64,000 nt of DNA, from contig NZ_LIPG01000002.1 of assembly GCF_001905505.1 (NCBI RefSeq), forward strand, positions 992,001 through 1,056,000. The letters run 5' to 3'. This DNA comes from Streptomyces sp. CB02058. GTDB lineage: Bacteria; Actinomycetota; Actinomycetes; Streptomycetales; Streptomycetaceae. Shown piece after piece: positions 44,405-52,248 of the stretch. Position numbers and translations under genes: made by a program. Under the pieces are notes generated by a model. That model worked only from the letters and a program-made list of their open reading frames with translations. It had not been told where the DNA came from and searched no databases. How positions within the stretch are numbered: position 1 is the stretch's first letter; every line of letters begins with the position of its first letter.

Positions 44405-46032
44405 GTACTGCGACGGAAACAGAGACCCAGCGCAAGGCGCCCGCCGGTGAGCGGGTCGCCGACTGGGCGGACGGCCGGCTGGGCATCTACGGCCTGGCCA
44501 AGGCCAACATGCGCAAGATCTTCCCGGACCACTGGTCCTTCATGCTCGGTGAGATCTGCCTCTACAGCTTCATCATCATCATCCTCACGGGTGTGTATCT
44601 GACGCTGTTCTTCAACCCGAGCATGAACGAGGTCGTGTACCACGGCTCGTACGAGCCGATGCAGGGCATCCGGATGTCCGCGGCGTACGCGTCGACCCTG
44701 GACATCAGCTTCGACGTCCGCGGTGGTCTCCTGGTCCGCCAGATCCACCACTGGGCCGCGATCATCTTCCTCGCGGGCATGTTCGTGCACATGTTCCGGG
44801 TGTTCTTCACCGGTGCGTACCGCAAGCCGCGTGAGATCAACTGGCTCTTCGGCTTCCTGCTGTTCGTGCTCGGCATGTTCACCGGGTTCACCGGCTACTC
44901 GCTCCCGGACGACCTGCTCTCCGGTACGGGTGTGCGGTTCACGCAGGGCGCGATCCTGTCGATGCCGATCGTCGGTACGTACATCTCGATGTTCCTGTTC
45001 GGCGGGGAGTTCCCCGGGACGGAGATCATCTCGAGGTTCTACTCGATCCACATCCTGCTGCTGCCGGGCATCATGCTCGGGCTCGTGGTCGCCCACCTCA
45101 TCCTGGTGTTCTTCCACAAGCACACGCAGTTCGCGGGTCCGGGACGTACGAACAAGAACGTCGTCGGCATGCCGCTGCTGCCGGTCTACATGGCCAAGGC
45201 CGGAGGCTTCTTCTTCCTGGTCTTCGGCTTCATCGCGATCCTCGCCGCGATCGCCACGATCAACCCGATCTGGGCGCTCGGCCCGTACCGGCCCGACCAG
45301 GTGTCCACGGGCGCCCAGCCGGACTGGTACATGGGCTTCGCGGAAGGCTTCGTCCGTGTGATGCCGGGCTGGGAGATCAACCTCTGGGGCCACACGCTGG
45401 TCCTGGGCGTGCTCATCCCGCTGGTCCTGTTCGGTGTCGTCCTGGCGGCACTGGCGCTGTACCCGTTCATCGAGTCCTGGATCACCGGGGACAAGCGCGA
45501 GCACCACATCCTGGACCGCCCGCGCAACGCCCCGACCCGTACGGGCCTCGGTGTCGCCTGGGTGACGATCTACTTCGTCATGCTCATCGGCGGCGGCAAC
45601 GACATCTGGGCGACCCACTTCCACCTGTCGCTCAACGCGATCAGCTGGTTCGTGCGTATCGCCTTCTTCGTCGGCCCGGTCCTGGCGTTCGTCGCCACCC
45701 GGCGCATCTGCCTCGGTCTCCAGCGCCGCGACAAGGAGAAGGTGCTGCACGGGCGCGAGTCCGGCACCATCAAGCGCCTGCCGCACGGTGAGTTCGTGGA
45801 GATCCACGAGCCGCTCGGTCCGGAGCAGCTGCACACGCTCACCGCGCACGAGCAGTACAAGCCGGTCGAGATCGGCCCGACGGTCGACGAGAACGGTGTC
45901 GAGCGCAAGCCCTCCACGCTGCAGAAGGTGCGGGCACGGCTCAGCCAGAGCTACTACGGCGAGGACAACCAGATCGCCAAGCCCACTGTTGAGGAGTACA
46001 AGGAGATCACCAGCGGCCACGGCCACCACTGA
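44401..46032 (+). CDS. qcrB: Cytochrome b subunit of the bc1 complex
   Basis: A 543-aa integral subunit holding both hemes b and the quinol sites. Heme ligands are in HHWAAIIFLAGMFVHMFRVF and HILLLPGIMLGLVVAHLILVF. The Qo-site loop reads PDWY instead of the PEWY of most organisms, as is usual in high-GC Gram-positives. A cytosolic tail of about 120 residues follows the last helix and ends in GHGHH. QcrB is the target of bedaquiline-partner drugs such as Q203 in mycobacteria. Confidence 0.97.
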   Translation: MSTATETETQRKAPAGERVADWADGRLGIYGLAKANMRKIFPDHWSFMLGEICLYSFIIIILTGVYLTLFFNPSMNEVVYHGSYEPMQGIRMSAAYASTLDISFDVRGGLLVRQIHHWAAIIFLAGMFVHMFRVFFTGAYRKPREINWLFGFLLFVLGMFTGFTGYSLPDDLLSGTGVRFTQGAILSMPIVGTYISMFLFGGEFPGTEIISRFYSIHILLLPGIMLGLVVAHLILVFFHKHTQFAGPGRTNKNVVGMPLLPVYMAKAGGFFFLVFGFIAILAAIATINPIWALGPYRPDQVSTGAQPDWYMGFAEGFVRVMPGWEINLWGHTLVLGVLIPLVLFGVVLAALALYPFIESWITGDKREHHILDRPRNAPTRTGLGVAWVTIYFVMLIGGGNDIWATHFHLSLNAISWFVRIAFFVGPVLAFVATRRICLGLQRRDKEKVLHGRESGTIKRLPHGEFVEIHEPLGPEQLHTLTAHEQYKPVEIGPTVDENGVERKPSTLQKVRARLSQSYYGEDNQIAKPTVEEYKEITSGHGHH

Positions 46033-46057
46033 TCACCTCAGCTGAACGCCACAGCAG

Positions 46058-46086
46058 GAGCCCCGTCCATCCGATGGACGGGGCTC
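46058..46086 (+). terminator. ctaE-qcrCAB terminator
   Basis: A 13-bp perfect stem (46058-46070 with 46074-46086), loop CCG, then TT, 25 bp after qcrB. Confidence 0.85.
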
Positions 46087-46156
46087 TTCGCTGTCCCGGG
46101 GCATCGATAAGGTGGGAGGCATCCTTGTATCGGCTGTGGACCCCCAGGAGCGGACC

Positions 46157-47221
46157 ATGAACGTTGTGACCCCGGACGGCGGCGACAGCGTGGCGGACCG
46201 TACCTGGCCCGGCGTGCTGACCCCCCTGCTGCGCGGCGAGCACCTGGGCGCGGACGACACCGCGTGGGCCATGGACCGGATCATGAGCGGCGACGCCACG
46301 GACGTCCAGATCGCGGGCTTCGCCGTCGCGCTGCGGGCCAAGGGCGAGACCGTGGACGAGGTCGCGGGACTCGTCCGCGCCATGTACGAGCACGCCCACA
46401 CCATCCACGTGCCCGGCCGTACGGTCGACATCGTGGGGACCGGCGGGGACATGGCCAAGACGGTCAACATCTCCACCATGTCGGCGATCGTCGTCGCGGG
46501 CACGGGGGCGAAGGTCGTCAAGCACGGCAACCGCGCCTCCTCGTCGGCGAGCGGTGCCTCCGACGTGCTGGAGAAGCTGGGCGTCAATCTGGAGCTGACC
46601 CCGCAGCGGGTCGTGGCCGTCGCCGAGGAGGCGGGCATCACCTTCTGCTTCGCCGTGAAGTTCCACCCGGCCCTGCGCCATGCCGCGCGGGCCCGCAAGG
46701 AGCTCGGCACGCAGACCACCTTCAACATCCTCGGCCCGCTCACCAACCCGGCCAAGGTGCGCTCCCAGGCCATCGGGGTCGCCGACGTGAAGATGGCACC
46801 CATCGTCGCGGGCGTCCTGGCCGGCCGGGGCAACTCCGCCCTCGTCTTCCGCGGCGACGACGGCCTGGACGAGCTGACCACCACCGCGACCTCCCGGGTC
46901 TGGATCGTCCGCGACGGGACCGTGCGCGAGCAGGCGTTCGACCCGCGCGACGTCGGCCTGGACCTGGTGCCCGTCGAGGCGCTGCGCGGCGCCGACGCCT
47001 CGTACAACGCGGATGTGGCCCGCCGGCTGCTCGACGGGGAGACCGGCCCCGTGCGCGACGCGGTGCTGCTCAACTCCGCCGCCGCGCTGGTCGCGCTCGA
47101 CCCGGCCGAGGGCACGCTGAACGAGCAGATCGCCGCCAAGATGGCCCTGGCCGCCGGGTCGATCGACTCGGGCGCGGCCAAGAAGGCGCTGGAGCGCTGG
47201 GTGGCGGCCAGCAACGCCTGA
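46157..47221 (+). CDS. trpD: Anthranilate phosphoribosyltransferase
   Basis: A 354-aa enzyme of tryptophan synthesis that adds phosphoribosyl pyrophosphate to anthranilate. Motifs are [17 protein letters not shown] (PRPP/Mg site), [20 protein letters not shown], and the second Mg region [17 protein letters not shown] precedes ATG 46157. It stands alone without other trp genes. A trpD next to qcr genes is also found in mycobacteria. S. coelicolor has two trpD copies as I recall, so this may be the stand-alone one. Confidence 0.95.
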   Translation: MNVVTPDGGDSVADRTWPGVLTPLLRGEHLGADDTAWAMDRIMSGDATDVQIAGFAVALRAKGETVDEVAGLVRAMYEHAHTIHVPGRTVDIVGTGGDMAKTVNISTMSAIVVAGTGAKVVKHGNRASSSASGASDVLEKLGVNLELTPQRVVAVAEEAGITFCFAVKFHPALRHAARARKELGTQTTFNILGPLTNPAKVRSQAIGVADVKMAPIVAGVLAGRGNSALVFRGDDGLDELTTTATSRVWIVRDGTVREQAFDPRDVGLDLVPVEALRGADASYNADVARRLLDGETGPVRDAVLLNSAAALVALDPAEGTLNEQIAAKMALAAGSIDSGAAKKALERWVAASNA

Positions 47222-47242
47222 CGGCGTACCGGGTGTGAGCGA

Positions 47243-47274
47243 GGGCGCAGTCCGTATCGCGGACTGCGCCCTTT
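47243..47274 (+). terminator. trpD terminator with T run
   Basis: A 12-bp perfect stem (47243-47254 with 47260-47271), 5-base loop, followed by TTT, 21 bp after the stop codon. Confidence 0.88.
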
Positions 47275-47308
47275 GCGTGTGCGCGGCGTTGTGGCAAGAT
47301 GCTGCGCA

Positions 47309-47428
47309 GGTCATGAGTGACAGCGACTACGGCCCCGGCCCGCTGTCCGGCAACCCTCCGTCCGTGGCGGGGTGCCCCGGGTGAAGACCAGGCCGCAGGC
47401 AGCGAGGTCTGCGGCAAGCGCGGGCCCC
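47309..47428 (+). ncRNA. SAM-IV-type riboswitch
   Basis: The leader matches the SAM-IV aptamer as I remember it: GGTC (47309) paired with GACC (47386-47389), the conserved GTCCGGCAACC core at 47345-47355, a GGTGCCCCGGGTGA segment, and a second hairpin CCGCAG/CTGCGG (47393-47398 with 47409-47414). This is followed by CAAGCGCGGGCCC, which can pseudoknot with GGCCC upstream. SAM-IV riboswitches occur mainly in actinomycetes before sulfur-metabolism genes and turn them off when SAM is plentiful. Three further hairpins between 47431 and 47470 (GGCATC/GATGCC, ACCCC/GGGGT, CCTGG/CCAGG) probably form the expression platform. Confidence 0.85.
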
Positions 47429-47606
47429 TCGGCATCGTTGGATGCCACCCCTTGGGGTCCTGGTCCCAGGGAGCCTCTTGTGAGCAAGCGAATGCGATAG
47501 GGCTCAACGCCCTTCTCCGCGCACCCTTCTTTCTTTCCTTCCCGCGCCGCAGCGTCCTGTCCGACGCCGGTGTGTGGATTTCGCCTGCCTCTTACGGGAG
47601 TTCGCC

Positions 47607-49022
47607 ATGTCTGTCTCCACCGCTGCCGTCGACCAGTCCATTTGTGCGCCTCTGCCGGTTCTCGGTGCCGATGTCACCGTTCCGCTTGTTACCGGCGGAG
47701 ATGTTACCTACGCGGCCCTCGACTACGCGGCCAGCGCCCCGGCCCTCCAGCGGGTGTGGGACGACGTGGCCGCCTACGCCCCGTACTACGGCAGTGTCCA
47801 CCGCGGCGCCGGCTACCTCTCGCAGCTCTCCACCGACCTCTTCGAGGCCAGCCGGGTGACCGTCGCGGAGTTCCTCGGCTGCCGTGCCGACGACCAGGTG
47901 GTCTTCACCCGTTCGACGACCGACTCCCTCAACCTGCTGGCCGCCGCGCTGCCCGCGGACTGCCAGGTGTTCGTGTTCGAGACGGAGCACCACGCCTCGC
48001 TGCTTCCCTGGCGCGACGCCCGGGTGAGCTACCTCGACGCCCCGCGCACCCCGGGTGAGGCCGTTGCCACGCTGGAGCGCGCGCTGGCCGACCGCGACCC
48101 TTCCCCGAGCTCTCAGCTGGGTTCGAGCAGGGGAGGCCCCTCACGCCCCGCGCTGGTCTGCGTCACCGGCGCGTCCAACGTCACCGGTGAGCTGTGGCCG
48201 GTGAAGGAACTCGCCGCCGTCGCCCACGCCCACGGGGCGCGGATCGTGCTCGACGCCGCGCAGCTGGCGCCCCACCACCCGGTGGACATCGCGGAGCTGG
48301 ACGTCGACTGGGTCGCCTTCTCCGGGCACAAGCTGTACGCGCCCTTCGGCTCGGGCGTCCTCGCGGGCCGTACGGACTGGCTGAGGGACGCCGAGCCCTA
48401 CCTCGCGGGCGGCGGCGCCTCCCGCAAGGTCGCCCGGCGCGCCGACGGCGGTGTGGACGTCGAGTGGCACACCAACGCGGCCCGTCACGAGGCCGGCTCG
48501 CCCAACGTCATCGGCGTCTACTCCATCGCCGCCGCCTGCAAGGCCCTGACCGAGGCCGGCTTCGACCGCCTGGTCGCCCGGGAGCAGCAGCTGGTCACCC
48601 GGGTCCGTGAGGGCCTCGCGGACGTCCCCGAGGTCAAGGTGCTCTCGCTGTTCGGCGACGACGCCCCCCGGGTCGGCGTCATCTCCTTCGTGGTCGAGGG
48701 CTGGAACAGCTCGCACTTCGCCGCCGCCCTCTCCGCCGAGTACGGCATCGGGGTGCGCGACGGCCTCTTCTGCGCCCACCCGCTGGTGCGGACCCTGCTC
48801 GGCAGCGAGCCGCAGGAGCCGGGCGAGTGCGGCGCGCCCGAGGCCGCACCGGGGGAGAGGTCCCTCAACGCCATCCGGGTGAGCTTCGGCGCCGGTACGC
48901 CGGACGAGCACATCGAGCGCTTCCTCGGCGCGGTCCGCGAGCTGGTGGCCACGGGCGCCCGCTGGACCTACCGCACCGAGGACGGCCGCTGCGTCCCCGA
49001 CCGGGGCGCGGCCCAGGTCTGA
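47607..49022 (+). CDS. Class V PLP enzyme, cysteine-desulfurase (SufS)-like, under SAM-IV control
   Basis: A 471-aa PLP enzyme. PLP lysine is K242 (FSGHKLYAPFG) after VLDAAQLAPHHPVDI. A cysteine at the SufS catalytic position is kept, C389 in GVRDGLFCAHPLVRTLL, so persulfide chemistry is possible. Residues about 164-180 (PSPSSQLGSSRGGPSRP) are a low-complexity insertion coded by a GC-rich inverted-repeat-like element. GGGAG precedes ATG 47607. The riboswitch indicates a role in cysteine, homocysteine or methionine metabolism. Exact substrate unknown. It ends at a 25-bp hairpin. Confidence 0.88.
   Translation: MSVSTAAVDQSICAPLPVLGADVTVPLVTGGDVTYAALDYAASAPALQRVWDDVAAYAPYYGSVHRGAGYLSQLSTDLFEASRVTVAEFLGCRADDQVVFTRSTTDSLNLLAAALPADCQVFVFETEHHASLLPWRDARVSYLDAPRTPGEAVATLERALADRDPSPSSQLGSSRGGPSRPALVCVTGASNVTGELWPVKELAAVAHAHGARIVLDAAQLAPHHPVDIAELDVDWVAFSGHKLYAPFGSGVLAGRTDWLRDAEPYLAGGGASRKVARRADGGVDVEWHTNAARHEAGSPNVIGVYSIAAACKALTEAGFDRLVAREQQLVTRVREGLADVPEVKVLSLFGDDAPRVGVISFVVEGWNSSHFAAALSAEYGIGVRDGLFCAHPLVRTLLGSEPQEPGECGAPEAAPGERSLNAIRVSFGAGTPDEHIERFLGAVRELVATGARWTYRTEDGRCVPDRGAAQV
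48098..48142. repeat. GC-rich imperfect inverted repeat inserted in frame
   Basis: CTTCCCC near 48100 and AGGGGAGG near 48129 flank a short AGCT/TTCGAG core. I recall similar CTTCCCC...GAGCAGGGGAGGCCCC elements scattered through Streptomyces genomes. It codes for Ser/Gly/Pro-rich residues absent from related SufS enzymes. Confidence 0.5.
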
Positions 49023-49030
49023 CGACAGCG

Positions 49031-49084
49031 ATACGGCTCCGGCCGGGTGCGGGAGACGGCTCCCGCACCCGGCCGGAGCCGTAT
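49031..49084. terminator. 25-bp perfect bidirectional terminator
   Basis: Arms 49031-49055 and 49060-49084 are perfectly complementary with an ACGG loop, between the convergent SufS-like and Lrp-domain genes. Confidence 0.92.
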
Positions 49085-49104
49085 GCCGTACGAGGTCCGG
49101 CGTA

Positions 49105-49386
49105 CTACGCGTCGAGACCGATGGCGAAGGCCGCCTCGAGGTCGTGCTGCGAGTACGTGCGGAAGGCGACGTGGGTGTCGGTGCCCTCGACGCCCGGGAT
49201 CTTGCTGATCCGGCCGGGGATGACATCGGCCAGGTCGTCGTGCCTGGCCACCCGGACCATGGCGATCAGGTCGTACGTACCAGTGACCGAGAAGACCTCG
49301 CTGACGCTGTCCAGCGCGGCGATGGCCTCCGCGATCTCGGGAATCCGGTCCACGCTGGTTTTGATGAGAACGATCGCGGTGATCAC
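49105..49386 (-). CDS. Stand-alone Lrp/AsnC ligand-binding (RAM) domain protein
   Basis: A 93-aa protein consisting only of the effector-binding/dimerisation domain of Lrp/AsnC regulators: MITAIVLIKTSVDRIPEIAEA ... FSVTGTYDLIAMVRV ... IPGVEGTDTHVAFRTYSQHDL. There is no DNA-binding helix, so it likely binds an amino acid and modulates another protein. GTG 49386 overlaps the rhomboid stop by 4 bp (GTGA), so the two are coupled. Confidence 0.92.
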   Translation of the reverse strand: MITAIVLIKTSVDRIPEIAEAIAALDSVSEVFSVTGTYDLIAMVRVARHDDLADVIPGRISKIPGVEGTDTHVAFRTYSQHDLEAAFAIGLDA

Positions 49387-50138
49387 GGCTGGCTATCTCC
49401 CTCAGTGGCCGTGGCTGGAGACTTCACTCTAGTACCACCCCGAAAACGCACCCAGGCGTAGAGGAACCCGGCCGCGAAGCCCGCCACGTGCGCGAGGTAC
49501 GCCACGCCCGGGCCGCTGCCCGCGCTCCGCGCCGCCAGCCACTGCAGGACGAACCAGAACACGAGGACGATCCAGGCGGGGAAGCGCAGGGGCAGGAAGA
49601 ACAGGAACGGGAAGAGGCTGGTGACCCTGGCCCGGGGGAAGAGGTAGAGGAACGCGCCGAGCACCGCCGAGATGGCCCCCGACGCGCCGACCAGCGTCTG
49701 ATCGGAATCCGCGTGCACCACGGCGTAGGCGACCAGGGCGAAGTAGCCGCACAGGAGGTAGAAGAAGGTGAACTCGGCCCGGCCCATGCGCTCCTCGGCC
49801 ATCGCGCCGAACACGTAGAGGAACAGCATGTTGCCGAGCAGGTGCAGCCAGCTGCCGTGGACGAACAGTGCGGTCAGCGGGGTCAGCAGCGCCCGCGCGG
49901 AGCCCTCGGCGAGCTCGCTCGGGATGACGCCCCAGCGCTCGAAGTATCCGGCCTGCGCGGCGAGCAGCGTGTCGGCGCTGCTGCCGTAGACGGGGTTGAA
50001 GCCGGAGAGCGGGCTCATCAGGAACACCGCGGAGCAGAGCGCGATGAGTCCGTACGTGACGGGGGCGCCGCCCGCAGAGGCCGCGGTACCGAGCTCCCTG
50101 GCCCGTTCCCGCCAGTCGACTTTCCGCCAATCGGTCAC
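49383..50138 (-). CDS. Rhomboid-family intramembrane serine protease
   Basis: A 251-aa polytopic protease with about six to seven helices. Rhomboid signatures are FVHGSWLHLLGNMLFLYVFG, the catalytic Ser in LVGASGAISAVLGAF, and the catalytic His in YLAHVAGFAAGF. It cleaves transmembrane helices of unknown client proteins. The start is probably GTG 50138 (VTDWRKVDWRER); a longer GTG-initiated form is possible and there is no clear ribosome site. It is the first gene of a two-gene unit with the Lrp-domain protein. Confidence 0.9.
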   Translation of the reverse strand: MTDWRKVDWRERARELGTAASAGGAPVTYGLIALCSAVFLMSPLSGFNPVYGSSADTLLAAQAGYFERWGVIPSELAEGSARALLTPLTALFVHGSWLHLLGNMLFLYVFGAMAEERMGRAEFTFFYLLCGYFALVAYAVVHADSDQTLVGASGAISAVLGAFLYLFPRARVTSLFPFLFFLPLRFPAWIVLVFWFVLQWLAARSAGSGPGVAYLAHVAGFAAGFLYAWVRFRGGTRVKSPATATEGDSQP

Positions 50139-50308
50139 GTACAGAGCATGACGCACCAGCCGAGAACGGGACAGACCGCCTCGCCGTGCCGACAGGTATG
50201 CGCAAGGCCGTAGGGTTAGCGCAGGACATCCGCAGTTCGACGGCGCACCGCGAGATCGAAGACCTGGGCACGCACAAGACTCGACGAACGATGAAAGAGG
50301 ACGCAACG

Positions 50309-50551
50309 ATGACGACGGTTCCCCAGCCGACGGACGGGACTCGCTGGCGCTGCACGCTCTGTGGCAACCTCACCCGTTTCGACGTGACGCGCTCCTCCAA
50401 GGTCGTGGAGTACGTCCATCTCGACCTGGCCGGGGAGTCGAGTGTCGAGGAGCGCGAGGTGGTCAGTGAGACCATCGAGTCCGTGCGCTGCCGTTGGTGC
50501 AACGCGGTGGACCAGATCGAGCTGGTCGACAGGCCGGGTGCCGACTCCTGA
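50309..50551 (+). CDS. Small zinc-ribbon-like protein
   Basis: An 80-aa protein with two CxxC knuckles, CTLC (RWRCTLCGNLTRFD) and CRWC (VRCRWCNAVDQIEL), separated by an acidic segment. It probably binds one zinc. AGAGGACG precedes ATG 50309; an ATG 18 bases upstream is possible. It lies 35 bp before the NYN RNase gene and is likely cotranscribed, so a nucleic-acid role is conceivable but not shown. Confidence 0.85.
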   Translation: MTTVPQPTDGTRWRCTLCGNLTRFDVTRSSKVVEYVHLDLAGESSVEEREVVSETIESVRCRWCNAVDQIELVDRPGADS

Positions 50552-50586
50552 CGGAGCCGCGCGGACAGACATATTGGGGTTGATGG

Positions 50587-51951
50587 ATGGTGGAGCAGCC
50601 GACAGGCGGCGCCGGACCGGCCGACTCGGCCGACGGCACCGCGGAGTCGCTCGACCGTCCTCTGCCCGAGGGCGTGCGCCGCAAGGTGGTGGCGCTGGTC
50701 TCGGACGCCTTCGGCGGCCTCACCGTCGGGGAACTCCCCTCACAGCTCCGTCAGTACGCCCGCTTCACCCCGAGCAGGCGGGCCAAGTTCGCGGGCAACG
50801 CGATGGCGGCGGCCCTGGAGAGCGACCCGGTGTTCCGCCGGCGCATCGGCGAACGGGTCGTGCAGACCCAGCCGGAGCTGGCGGACGCGCTGAAGTCCGG
50901 GGCGCCGCCCGCCGCGGCGGACCCCGTCGACGTGGCCGCGGCGGCCTATGTGCTGCGGCCGTCCGGCTGGGTCAAGCTGGTGGCCGCGGCCGGCGAGGAG
51001 GTCCAGCGGGCCCACGCCGAACGGGCCGACGAGGAGACCCGGCGCGAGCTGGAGCGGCTGCGCGAGGAACTCGCCCACGCCCGCGACCAGACCAGGGCCG
51101 ACACCGAGCGGCTGCGCGTGGAGCTGGAGGCGTCCCGCAAGGAGGCCGACTCGCTGCACCGAAAGCTGCGCAGCGCCCTCAGTGAGGTCAAGCGGGGCGA
51201 GGCCGCCCTGCGCAAGGCCGGCGCCGAGACCGACGGGGTGCGGGCCGAGGCCGCGGCACAGGTCTCCGCCGCCGAGAGCGAGACCCGCAGGCTCAGGGCG
51301 CGCCTCGGTGAGGCGGAGGCCTCCGTCGAGGCGGGGCGCCGTGCGGCCAGGGAGGGCCGCTCGGTCGAGGACATGCGGCTGCGGCTGCTCCTGGACACCG
51401 TGCTCGACGCGGCCCAGGGACTCCGCCGCGAGCTTGCCCTGCCTCCCTCGTCGATCCGCCCGGCGGACAGCGTCGACGCGGTGGAGCCCGGCCGGATGTC
51501 GCCCAAGGACATTGCGGCCAGGGCCCTTTCGGAGACCGATCCGGCGCTGCTCGACCAGCTGCTCGCCCTTCCGCAGGCGCATCTGATCGTGGACGGCTAC
51601 AACGTCACCAAGACCGGCTATCCGCAGATGCCGCTGGAGAAGCAGCGGTTGCGCCTGCTGGGCGGTCTCTCGGTCCTCGCCGCCCAGACCGGCGCCGAGA
51701 TGACCTGTGTCTTCGACGGGGCCGAACTGGCCGTTCCGGTCCTGCTCGCACCGCCGCGCGGAGTGCGCGTGCTGTTCAGCAAGGCGGGCGTGACCGCCGA
51801 CGAACTGATCAGGCAACTGGCGCGCGCGGAACCGCCGGGCAGACCCGTCGTCGTGGTCTCCACCGACCGCGAGGTGGCCGACGGCGTCGCGAAGGCGGGG
51901 GCGCGTCCGGTCGCGTCCGCCTTGCTCCTGAAGCGGCTTTCGCGCGTCTGA
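50587..51951 (+). CDS. NYN-domain (YacP-like) RNase/RNA-binding protein with coiled coil
   Basis: A 454-aa protein. Residues about 30-130 are helical and unassigned. A long charged coiled coil lies at about 135-260 (ETRRELERLREELAHARDQ ... AESETRRLRARLGEAE). The C-terminal ~160 residues are a YacP-type NYN nuclease domain, with acidic residues in LIVDGYNVTKTGYPQM, TCVFDGAEL and VVVVSTDREVADG. The ATG is at 50587. Homologues stand before NlpC/P60 genes in other Streptomyces. RNA target unknown. Confidence 0.9.
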   Translation: MVEQPTGGAGPADSADGTAESLDRPLPEGVRRKVVALVSDAFGGLTVGELPSQLRQYARFTPSRRAKFAGNAMAAALESDPVFRRRIGERVVQTQPELADALKSGAPPAAADPVDVAAAAYVLRPSGWVKLVAAAGEEVQRAHAERADEETRRELERLREELAHARDQTRADTERLRVELEASRKEADSLHRKLRSALSEVKRGEAALRKAGAETDGVRAEAAAQVSAAESETRRLRARLGEAEASVEAGRRAAREGRSVEDMRLRLLLDTVLDAAQGLRRELALPPSSIRPADSVDAVEPGRMSPKDIAARALSETDPALLDQLLALPQAHLIVDGYNVTKTGYPQMPLEKQRLRLLGGLSVLAAQTGAEMTCVFDGAELAVPVLLAPPRGVRVLFSKAGVTADELIRQLARAEPPGRPVVVVSTDREVADGVAKAGARPVASALLLKRLSRV

Positions 51952-52111
51952 GGCGACTTGTGTGGCATGGGTGACTTGCCGGAATTTATGGAACGTACCG
52001 TCAACTCATCGCTACACCCAGTGTGATGAAAGTAAAGAAGTGCCTGGTGCGACGAGATTTTGCTCGTGAGGATTTGAACTGATCACAAGATGGTCACTAT
52101 GGTCAGGCCTC

Positions 52112-52233
52112 GAACCTTCGCACGGTTGATCGCCCATCCGGGGTGACGGCGAAGGAACCGCCGAGTCCGTGACGTGCACGGAGCCGGGGATTCGCCCGTG
52201 TCCCCCCACAGCCCGGTAGGCGGCTCGAGGAAG
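52112..52233 (+). ncRNA. Probable c-di-AMP (ydaO/yuaA) riboswitch
   Basis: The leader of the first NlpC/P60 gene contains pieces I recall from the rpfA leader of S. coelicolor: CGGGGTGACGGCG, GGAACCGCCGAG, TTCGCCCG, and near the 3' end ACAG-CCCGGTAGGCGG. A TCCGTG/CACGGA hairpin sits in the middle (52166-52171 with 52177-52182). ydaO riboswitches bind cyclic di-AMP and control cell-wall hydrolase genes in actinobacteria. The gene is of the expected kind and its ribosome site GAAGGAG follows directly. A covariance-model search was not possible. The rest of the gap (51952-52111) shows no gene and should carry the promoter. Confidence 0.65.
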
Positions 52234-52248
52234 AAGGAGCTCGCCTTC

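Noticed and set aside
44401..47221. trpD as the last gene of the ctaE-qcrCAB operon
   Set aside because: A 13-bp hairpin lies between qcrB and trpD, and trpD has its own ribosome site and 124-bp gap.
47222..47606. T-box or cobalamin riboswitch in the leader of the SufS-like gene
   Set aside because: No T-box TGGN motif context or B12-box; the core fits SAM-IV instead.
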